The notes beneath the pieces were generated by a model. The model did no database searches. It saw only the letters and a list, made by a program, of their open reading frames with translations, and was not told the origin of the DNA. 28,936 nt of DNA. Source: CAYJBH01 sp964369445. Lineage in GTDB: Bacteria; Bacillota; Clostridia; Oscillospirales; Ruminococcaceae. Position numbers and translations under genes: made by a program. The stretch is taken from assembly GCA_964369445.1 (NCBI GenBank), contig CAYJFU010000024.1:1-28936 (forward strand), in the 5' to 3' direction. Positions 23,159-28,936 of this stretch are shown here, piece by piece; the stretch's first letter is position 1; each line of letters opens with the position of its first letter.

Positions 23159-23854
23159 ATGACAAGCGAGAAAAAAACAACATTTTTACACGCGTTCAAG
23201 GCATCGCTCCCGGTTATGGCAGGTTATGTGGTGCTCGGTGCCGGCTTTGGCATGCTTTTTGTTGACAAAGGCTACAGCCTTTTTTGGGTAATACTGATGA
23301 GCGTATGTGTCTACGCCGGCTCGATGCAATATGTCGCTGTCGATCTCATAAGTGGCGGTGCAAGTGTAATAGTGACCGCTGCTATGACGCTGATGATAAA
23401 CATACGACACATATTTTACGGCATAGGCATGCTGGAGCGCTACAGGGGAACGGGACGATTTAAGCCTTACTTAATATTTTCCTTGACCGACGAGACCTTT
23501 TCGCAGGTTTGCCACACCGACCTGCCAAACGGGGTCAATTTTAAACGTTACTGCTTTTACCTATCACTACTCAACCAGTCATATTGGGTGCTCGGCAGTG
23601 CACTCGGTGGTTTTATCGGCACCGCTTTCAGTTTTAACACTGCCGGCATAGAGTTCGCCATGACTGCACTGTTTGTCACGGTTTTTGTCGAACAGTGGGA
23701 GCGTACAAAACAGCATCTGCCGGCAATGACAGGTATCGGGGTTTCAGCAGTAAGCCTTTTGCTGTTCGGCGCTGACAACTTTTTAATACCGGCAATGATA
23801 GGCATTGTGATAGGTCTGTTTTTGCAACGCAACATCGTCAACAAGGGGGCTTAA
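23159..23854 (+). CDS. azlC: Branched-chain amino acid exporter large subunit AzlC
   Basis: 231 residues of the AzlC family. It has several membrane spans, the N-terminal segment FKASLPVMAGYVVLGAGFGML and the conserved INIRHIFYG stretch (about 80-88) typical of the family. With AzlD it exports branched-chain amino acids or analogues across the membrane. AAAGGA lies 12 bases before ATG 23159, a long spacing. The stop is followed 3 bp later by azlD. Confidence 0.92.
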   Translation: MTSEKKTTFLHAFKASLPVMAGYVVLGAGFGMLFVDKGYSLFWVILMSVCVYAGSMQYVAVDLISGGASVIVTAAMTLMINIRHIFYGIGMLERYRGTGRFKPYLIFSLTDETFSQVCHTDLPNGVNFKRYCFYLSLLNQSYWVLGSALGGFIGTAFSFNTAGIEFAMTALFVTVFVEQWERTKQHLPAMTGIGVSAVSLLLFGADNFLIPAMIGIVIGLFLQRNIVNKGA

Positions 23855-23857
23855 CCG

Positions 23858-24181
23858 ATGGCAACAACACAAACCGTCCTGCTTATTGCAATCATAGCGC
23901 TGGTGACCGCACTGACAAGATTTTTGCCGTTTATGGTTTTTCGCAAGCACACACCTGCAACAATAATGTATCTGGGCAAGGTTCTGCCTTATTCCATAAT
24001 GGGTATGCTCATCGTCTACTGCCTGCGCACCGTCTCGATTTTTGACGGCAACCGTGGCGTACCGGAGGTCATAGCCGTCGCATCGGTGGTGATACTCCAC
24101 AAACTCAAGCACAACTCGCTCATTTCTATTGTGGGCGGCACGGTGATCTACATGTTACTGGTGCAGTTCGTGTTTTTGTAG
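23858..24181 (+). CDS. azlD: Branched-chain amino acid exporter small subunit AzlD
   Basis: 107 residues, about four membrane spans, with the family pattern ALTRFLPFMVF (18-28) and LGKVLPYSIMGML (39-51). It works with AzlC as a two-part exporter. AAGGGGGC precedes the start near the azlC stop, so translation is probably coupled. Confidence 0.92.
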   Translation: MATTQTVLLIAIIALVTALTRFLPFMVFRKHTPATIMYLGKVLPYSIMGMLIVYCLRTVSIFDGNRGVPEVIAVASVVILHKLKHNSLISIVGGTVIYMLLVQFVFL

Positions 24182-24325
24182 ATGTAGGTATAAAAATACA
24201 AGCTGCACCGTCTTTGCATATTGAATACTCGGCCGGCCTATGTTACAGTATTTGATAGTTTTGCGAATAATATTAAAGGACGTGCGTAAAGGAAAAGGAA
24301 AGGTGCGGTATTAATTGTTGATGTC

Positions 24326-24923
24326 ATGTTGCTGTGTACTTTTTATAATGTAATATTTGCCGCGCCACCGACAGGCAACCCCATTACATTAATCGTCACA
24401 AATGCACTACCTGACAACCAAGCACTGTACGCCACTACAAATTATGACAACACAAGCGAGCATTGGCAAAGCTTTGCAAGGTATCTAAGCGATGCACTTA
24501 CGGTGAGGGCTCATTGCCTTGGCATACATTCCAAGAGTATATGACAGCAAACAACATACCCTGCACCCTTGCGCAGGTGTGGAATTCAAGCATATGGACT
24601 GATAACAAGATTTGGGTTACAGATAACAACATGTTGCCGCAATACGGACTGTCTGCACCCTACACCATTCAGAGACAGATGCCTGGTTACGCGGTGCTTT
24701 ACAAACCATAGTCAGGTTCTTTTCTACAAGACGGCGGACCGATACAGTTTTTTGAGGACGGCAATGTCTTAACCACCGACGGTTTTGGATATTTTGCATT
24801 TTCATAGAAAACACGGAAACCGAATTGCCATCGGTTCAACCTCCTGTACCCACTCCTGTACCCTTACCTGTACCCACTTCCCCAGCGGCGGCTATTGCAT
24901 CGCAAACCGGAGTTTATATTTAA
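24326..24923 (+). pseudogene. Decayed secreted-protein gene with proline-rich tail
   Basis: A coherent protein can be followed only by changing frame. Frame 2 runs from ATG 24326 to about SDALT (24500). Frame 1 continues YGEGSLPWHTFQEYM...YAVLYKP to TAG 24709-24711, and after that stop SGSFLQDGGPIQFFEDGN...FGYFAF. A third frame gives ENTETELPSVQPPVPTPVP and a PVP-rich end closing at TAA 24921-24923. That is at least two frameshifts and one stop. The acidic, Asn/Thr/Tyr-rich body and PVPTPVP linker suggest an extracellular or wall protein. No family is recognised. Confidence 0.65.
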
Positions 24924-24946
24924 GGATACCTCTTAATTTAACAACA

Positions 24947-24986
24947 TTTCGGACTGCCCCTGCCTGCTGTGGGAAGCAGTCCGAAA
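24947..24986. repeat. 11-bp stem-loop after the decayed gene
   Basis: TTTCGGACTGC (24947-24957) pairs perfectly with GCAGTCCGAAA (24976-24986) around an 18-nt loop. Neither strand has a T tract after the stem, so termination is uncertain. Confidence 0.5.
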
Positions 24987-25048
24987 AAATTAATCGGCGC
25001 TGCTCGTCGCAAAAAAATTACTCATCGTAAATATATGCACAAAATACC

Positions 25049-25077
25049 TTGACACGTAGCAAATAACATGCTATAAT
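25049..25077 (+). promoter_or_regulatory. Promoter of the infC-rpmI-rplT operon
   Basis: Perfect consensus boxes TTGACA (25049-25054) and TATAAT (25072-25077) with a 17-bp spacer. They stand about 150 bp ahead of infC. Confidence 0.92.
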
Positions 25078-25084
25078 ATCCTCT

Positions 25085-25227
25085 GTAAAAACAAAGCAGA
25101 TGTGCAGTGCACACTCACCTTGCTCGCTAGCTGTGCGACGGGTCAATACTAAAGATGCCTTTGGCGTTTTAATGTTGTGCAACTGTTTTTACGGTTGTTT
25201 TTTTGTTTTGATAGGGGGTGTTTTCTC
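25085..25227 (+). ncRNA. infC leader, probable L20-type autoregulatory leader
   Basis: The roughly 140-nt untranslated leader ends in a terminator-like hairpin, CAACTG/CGGTTG (25180-25197), followed by seven T (25198-25204), about 24 nt before the infC start. In Firmicutes this operon is controlled by L20 binding to a leader that mimics 23S rRNA and chooses termination. The position and attenuator fit; I cannot verify the Rfam consensus by eye. Confidence 0.6.
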
Positions 25228-25684
25228 ATCGCAACTGCTAAAAAAGACGTGGAGCTTAACGACAAAATCCGTGACAAAGAAATAAGGGTCATTGATTTTG
25301 ACGGAAGTCAGCTCGGTATAATGAGTGCCACAGACGCTTACACTCGCGCACAGTCCAAGAATCTCGATCTTGTCAAGATTGCGCCAGCCGCAAATCCGCC
25401 GGTGTGCAAGATAATGGATTACGGCAAGTTTNNNNNNNNNNGGTGACTTTAACACAAAGCTCGGTCATGCACGCAAGTTTTTGGCGGCAGGCGATAAGGT
25501 CAAGTGCTCTATACGTTTTCGCGGTCGTGAGATGGCTCACTCCAATCTCGGTGCAGAGGTTATGCGCCGCTTTGCAAGAGAGCTTGCCGACTGTGCTCAG
25601 CCCGAAAAGGATCCCAAACTCGAGGGTCGCAGTATGACAATGATTCTGCAAAGAATACCTCCCGACAAAAAGGTTAAAAAATAG
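25228..25684 (+). CDS. infC: Translation initiation factor IF-3
   Basis: IF-3 binds the 30S subunit and checks initiator tRNA and start codon. The N domain reads ELNDKIRDKEIRVIDFDGSQLGIMS and VKIAPAANPPVCKIMDYGKF in succession; the C domain has DFNTKLGHARKFL, GDKVKCSIRFRGREMAH and ILQRIPPDKK. I place the start at ATC 25228, with AGGGGGTG seven bases upstream. Rare AUU/AUC starts are a known feature of infC and let IF-3 limit its own synthesis. A ten-N gap at 25432-25441 interrupts the gene and breaks frame; comparison with other IF-3 proteins suggests around 30 codons are missing. Confidence 0.93.
25432..25441. other. Assembly gap (10 N) inside infC
   Basis: The frame is 1 before the gap (ending GKF) and 2 after it (starting GDFNTK), so the true gap is not ten bases. 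The linker helix joining the IF-3 domains is the missing part. Confidence 0.97.
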
Positions 25685-25709
25685 TTATATAAAAGACAAG
25701 GAGCAGATT

Positions 25710-25899
25710 ATGCCAAAAATCAAGACACATTCCGGCGCAAAAAAGCGCTTCTCTTTGACAAAAAAAGGTAAAGTAAAACGCGGTAAANNNNNNNNNNCTC
25801 ACAAAGATGTCTACAAAACGTAAGCGCAACCTGCGCAAGGGTGGCTACGCTGACACAACAAACGAGGCAAACATCAAAAAGATGATCCCTTACGCTTAA
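25710..25899 (+). CDS. rpmI: 50S ribosomal protein L35
   Basis: The N-terminal part MPKIKTHSGAKKRF...KVKRGK and C-terminal part LTKMSTKRKRNLRKGG...MIPYA are typical of L35, a short, basic 50S protein. They are split by ten N (25788-25797), which hides about six codons and leaves the total length not divisible by three. AAGGAG precedes ATG 25710. It lies 25 bp after infC and 46 bp before rplT. Confidence 0.93.
25788..25797. other. Assembly gap (10 N) inside rpmI
   Basis: Separates KRGK from LTKM. L35 proteins usually have about six residues here (AY-SHI type), so the true gap is nearer 18 bases. Confidence 0.95.
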
Positions 25900-25945
25900 T
25901 GCGTATTGTTCGTCAACAGGTTATATTAAAAAGGAGTGCTAAATC

Positions 25946-26293
25946 ATGGCTAGAATTAAAGGCGCAACAATGACGCGCAAGCGCAGAAATAAAATCTTAA
26001 AGCTCGCAAAGGGCTATTTTGGTAGCAAGAGCAAACATTTTAAAATGGCTAAACAGCAGGTTATGAAAAGCGGTAACTATGCTTTCATCGGCCGTAAGCA
26101 TAAAAAGAGGGATTTCCGACGTCTTTGGATTACCCGAATTTCTGCTGCCTGCCGTGCCGAGGGTGTAAACTACTCGACATTCATGAACTGCTTAAAAAAG
26201 GCGGGCATAGAGCTTAATCGCAAGATGTTATCCGAGCTTGCTGTCAATGACCCCGCTTCCTTTACCGCGCTTGTAAAGCAGGTAAGCAAATAA
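25946..26293 (+). CDS. rplT: 50S ribosomal protein L20
   Basis: 115 residues beginning MARIKGATMTRKRRNKILKL, with the family stretch YAFIGRKHKKRDFRRLWI. L20 is an early assembly protein of the large subunit and represses its own operon in Firmicutes. AAGGAG lies nine bases ahead of ATG 25946. Last gene of the infC operon. Confidence 0.98.
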   Translation: MARIKGATMTRKRRNKILKLAKGYFGSKSKHFKMAKQQVMKSGNYAFIGRKHKKRDFRRLWITRISAACRAEGVNYSTFMNCLKKAGIELNRKMLSELAVNDPASFTALVKQVSK

Positions 26294-26351
26294 AGATAAA
26301 CTGCCGACAAGGTCGATAGTTTACAATAGGGTCATATTAACGTAAGCACAA

Positions 26352-26385
26352 ACAGGGTTGCACTGCGATGCAATCCTGTTTTTTT
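26352..26385 (+). terminator. Rho-independent terminator of the infC operon
   Basis: An 11-bp stem (26352-26362, ACAGGGTTGCA, with 26369-26379; one G-T pair) has a 6-nt loop and is followed by a run of T (26380-26385). It stands 58 bp after the rplT stop. Confidence 0.92.
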
Positions 26386-26469
26386 GTATGGTTTTCTTAT
26401 CCCCGGCAGTAAAAAATCAATTTATCGTTGTTTCATCACTGTTTGTGCACCATTTTCTCGGTTTTTTTA

Positions 26470-26498
26470 TTGTATTAACAATCTTAATGTGCTATAAT
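26470..26498 (+). promoter_or_regulatory. Promoter of argG
   Basis: A perfect TATAAT (26493-26498) has a weak -35 TTGTAT (26470-26475) at 17 bp. The argG start follows 40 bp later. Confidence 0.6.
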
Positions 26499-26538
26499 TA
26501 AGGGCGATGGTAAGTGTGTCAAATAAAGGAGTTTTAAT

Positions 26539-27759
26539 ATGAGCAAATTTAAAAAAGTTGTTCTCGCCTATTCCGGCGGACTGGATACATCGGTCATTAT
26601 TCCGTGGCTAAAAGAAAATTATGACAACTGTGAGGTTATTGCAGTTTCCGGCGATGTCGGACAGGGTACCGAACTTGAGGGGCTTGAAGAAAAGGCTATA
26701 GCAACCGGTGCATCTAAACTATATATAGAAGACCTGAAAAAAGCGTTTGTCGAGGATTACATCTACCCGACACTTAAAGCCGGCGCACTTTATGAAGGTC
26801 GCTATCTGCTCGGCACCGCCTTTGCACGTCCCATTATCGCAAAGCGCATTGTCGAAATAGCGTTGCAAGAGGGCGCGGATGCCATAGCGCACGGCTGTAC
26901 CGGCAAAGGCAACGATCAGGTGCGTTTTGAGCTGACCATTAAAGCGTTTGCACCGGAAATGGGCATTATCGCACCGTGGCGCACATGGGAGTTTAAAAGC
27001 CGCGACGACGAGATAGCCTACGCCGAAAAACACAACATTCCGCTTAAAATAAACAGGGAAACCAACTACTCCAAGGACAAAAACCTGTGGCATCTCTCGC
27101 ACGAGGGACTTGACCTTGAAGATCCGGCAAACGAGCCGATGCTGGATAAAATCCTCGAGATGGGCGTATCGCCACAGCGTGCACCGGACAAGGCGACATA
27201 TGTCAAAATCGGCTTTGAAAAGGGTATACCCGTCACGGTGGACGGCGAGAAACTCGGCGCTGTGGAGCTTGTCGAAAAGCTGAACGAGCTGGGTGGCGCG
27301 AACGGTTGCGGCATCGAGGACATCGTGGAAAACCGCCTTGTCGGCATGAAGTCGCGCGGCGTGTACGAGACACCGGGCGGAAGTCTGCTCTACCGCGCAC
27401 ACGAGGCGCTCGAGACACTCTGCCTTGACAAGGCAACACAGCACTACAAAATGCTTGTTGCGCAAAAGTTCTCGGAAATCGTGTACGACGGCCAGTGGTT
27501 CACCCCCTTACGTGAGGCGATAAGCGCTTTTGTCGACAAGACACAGGAGACGGTGACCGGCGAGGTTACGCTTAAACTTTACAAAGGCAACATCACCCTC
27601 GGCGGCGTGACAAGCCCGTACACCCTCTACGATGAGGAGGTTGTCACCTTTGGTGAGGACAATGTCTACGATCAGATGGATTCACAAGGGTTTATCAACC
27701 TGTTCGGTCTGCCGTTACAGGTCAAGGCAAGACTGGATGCACGTAGGGGCAACAAATAG
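26539..27759 (+). CDS. argG: Argininosuccinate synthase
   Basis: 406 residues, full length. The ATP pyrophosphatase P-loop AYSGGLDTSV (10-19) and the segments HGCTGKGNDQVRFE and REAISAFVDK are family hallmarks. It joins citrulline and aspartate with ATP to give argininosuccinate in arginine synthesis. AAAGGAG lies seven bases before ATG 26539. The next gene, argH, performs the following step. Confidence 0.98.
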   Translation: MSKFKKVVLAYSGGLDTSVIIPWLKENYDNCEVIAVSGDVGQGTELEGLEEKAIATGASKLYIEDLKKAFVEDYIYPTLKAGALYEGRYLLGTAFARPIIAKRIVEIALQEGADAIAHGCTGKGNDQVRFELTIKAFAPEMGIIAPWRTWEFKSRDDEIAYAEKHNIPLKINRETNYSKDKNLWHLSHEGLDLEDPANEPMLDKILEMGVSPQRAPDKATYVKIGFEKGIPVTVDGEKLGAVELVEKLNELGGANGCGIEDIVENRLVGMKSRGVYETPGGSLLYRAHEALETLCLDKATQHYKMLVAQKFSEIVYDGQWFTPLREAISAFVDKTQETVTGEVTLKLYKGNITLGGVTSPYTLYDEEVVTFGEDNVYDQMDSQGFINLFGLPLQVKARLDARRGNK

Positions 27760-27997
27760 AGTCGGTTAATTAGAAACCGGTGTATGTTGACCGTATGAAT
27801 TTCACAAAACTGTGCTTGCGTAGGTCGAAATACACAAAGTATGTCTTGGTATCGCCATCGGCAAAAACAACAATCCGGAAGATGGTTAGAGCAACAGCGC
27901 GCACGCCCATGTTTTCCCTACATAAGCGAAAATTTATCGGGCAACTCTTGAGCGCTTTAAACCTAGAGACCATTAGCTTAAACAATAAGGAACATAT
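27760..27997. other. Spacer between argG and argH
   Basis: It begins with a small hairpin (CGGTT/AACCG near 27763-27779) without a T tract. Frames of about 70 codons on both strands overlap each other and show no known pattern or ribosome site, so I call no gene. A 238-bp spacer is long for an argGH operon. Confidence 0.45.
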
Positions 27998-28936
27998 ATG
28001 AAAATGTGGGCAGGCCGCACCGGCGGCGATGTGGATAAGCGCTTAAACGACTTCAACTCCTCTTTACCGTTTGACTGCCGTATGTTTGCGCAGGACATTG
28101 AGGGTTCGCTTGCCCACGCACAGATGCTGAGTAGTTACGGTATCATCTCACCCGACGACTTTAGCAGTATAATGCAGGGGTTGCAGGGCATACTTTGCGA
28201 CATCGAGAGCGGTGCGCTGACCTTTGAGGGCGATGCCGAGGACATACACATGTTTATCGAGGCGGAGCTGACCGAGCGTATCGGCGATGCCGGTAAGCGA
28301 TTGCACACGGCACGAAGCCGTAACGATCAGGTTGCGACGGATCTGCGCCTTTACACGCGCGCGTCGGTCAAAGCCATACAGCGTGAGCTATGCGTGCTTA
28401 TACAGGCGCTGTGCGACCTTGCCTCCGAACATATCGAGACGGTTATGCCGGGTTACACCCATCTTCAGCGCGCGCAACCGATAACATTTGCGCACCATCT
28501 GTGCGCCTATTGCTACATGTTTTTGCGCGACCTCGCACGTCTGCGCGATGCGGCACAGCGCATGGAGGAGTGTCCGCTCGGAAGCGGTGCACTTGCCGGA
28601 ACTACATACGGCATCGACCGCGTCATGACCGCAAAACTGCTCGGGTTTGACGCACCGTGCGGCAACAGCCTTGACGGCGTGTCGGATCGCGACTACTGCG
28701 TAGAGCTGTGCGCCGCCATGTCACTTATAATGGTGCACCTGTCACGCTTTTCGGAGGAGGTTATCCTCTGGTGCAGTTACGAGTACCGTTTTATCGAGCT
28801 GAGTGACAGTTTTTCCACCGGCTCTTCCATCATGCCACAAAAGAAAAATCCCGATGTGGCGGAGCTTGTGCGCGGCAAAAGCGGACGAGTTTTCGGTGAC
28901 CTCATGTCGTTGCTAACCATGCTAAAAGGTCTGCCG
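27998..28936 (+). CDS. argH: Argininosuccinate lyase, N-terminal part
   Basis: 313 codons are visible from ATG 27998 (AAGGA six bases upstream) to the window end; the family is about 460 residues long. It starts MKMWAGRTGGDVDKRLNDFN and contains HTARSRNDQVATDLRLY, GYTHLQRAQPITFAH and the fumarase/lyase signature SSIMPQKKNP. It splits argininosuccinate into arginine and fumarate. The gene runs off the right edge, so no stop is seen. Confidence 0.97.
   Translation, partial: MKMWAGRTGGDVDKRLNDFNSSLPFDCRMFAQDIEGSLAHAQMLSSYGIISPDDFSSIMQGLQGILCDIESGALTFEGDAEDIHMFIEAELTERIGDAGKRLHTARSRNDQVATDLRLYTRASVKAIQRELCVLIQALCDLASEHIETVMPGYTHLQRAQPITFAHHLCAYCYMFLRDLARLRDAAQRMEECPLGSGALAGTTYGIDRVMTAKLLGFDAPCGNSLDGVSDRDYCVELCAAMSLIMVHLSRFSEEVILWCSYEYRFIELSDSFSTGSSIMPQKKNPDVAELVRGKSGRVFGDLMSLLTMLKGLP

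Noticed and set aside
24843..24885. CCTGTACCC repeats considered as a CRISPR or tandem-repeat array
   Set aside because: Units are nine bases with no spacers and translate as a proline-valine linker; no CRISPR array is seen anywhere in the window.
24947..24986. Stem-loop taken as a terminator
   Set aside because: No T tract on either strand after the stem.
26719..27465. Long minus-strand reading frame of 248 codons inside argG
   Set aside because: It is antisense to a complete, certain argG and shows no ribosome site or family pattern; GC-skewed codon use of argG explains it.
27770..28001. Small frames of about 70 codons on both strands between argG and argH
   Set aside because: They overlap each other almost completely, have no ribosome site and match nothing I recognise.

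Overview
The window looks like a Clostridia (Firmicutes) chromosome segment. The evidence is strong AGGAGG-type ribosome sites, a Firmicutes-style infC-rpmI-rplT operon, an AT-rich intergenic region and a lipobox-bearing ABC binding protein. Three runs of exactly ten N, all inside genes, suggest a draft or metagenome-assembled genome. An affiliation near gut Oscillospirales is only an impression.

Layout. (1) 1-579: the C-terminal part of a tyrosine recombinase, convergent with a tRNA-Ser(CGA) gene at 622-714. This is the usual edge of an integrated element extending left of the window. A second copy of the tRNA 5' half lies at 852-893. (2) 1356-22569: about 21 kb with every gene on the minus strand, forming one carbohydrate-catabolism region. 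In transcription order: Gfo/Idh oxidoreductase; ABC binding protein, two permeases and a second Gfo/Idh protein; a broken and an intact TIM-barrel epimerase-like gene; an MFS transporter; a ROK regulator; a DUF4867 protein; a DMT-family transporter; an iron alcohol dehydrogenase; a split transketolase; an RpiB-like isomerase; a small FSA-type transaldolase; a larger transaldolase; an L-fucose/arabinose-isomerase-family protein; and a uroporphyrinogen-decarboxylase-like protein. (3) 23159-24181: azlCD amino-acid exporter on the plus strand. (4) 24326-24923: remains of a decayed secreted-protein gene. (5) 25049-28936: infC-rpmI-rplT, then argG and the start of argH.

How the genes may work together. 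The catabolic region has an importer, an aldose-ketose isomerase, two transaldolases, a transketolase, an RpiB-like isomerase, an aldehyde reductase and an exporter, but no sugar kinase. The RpiB-like protein keeps its catalytic Cys but has lost the His and Arg positions that handle a phosphorylated pentose. This fits a route in which an unphosphorylated acidic sugar is isomerised and then cut by transketolase and/or transaldolase. The best match I know is sulfoquinovose breakdown by the transketolase (sulfo-TK) and transaldolase (sulfo-TAL) routes, ending in a reduced C2 or C3 sulfonate that is exported. The two Gfo/Idh proteins and the TIM-barrel protein beside the importer could remove an aglycone by an NAD-dependent oxidation/elimination mechanism. 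The substrate is inference; gene families and operon order are read directly.

Small structures are unusually common between the genes: two copies of a 37-nt hairpin whose stems differ by compensatory changes, a large fold-back element ahead of the DMT gene, short MITE-like inverted repeats, and paired operator-like sites next to the transport genes.
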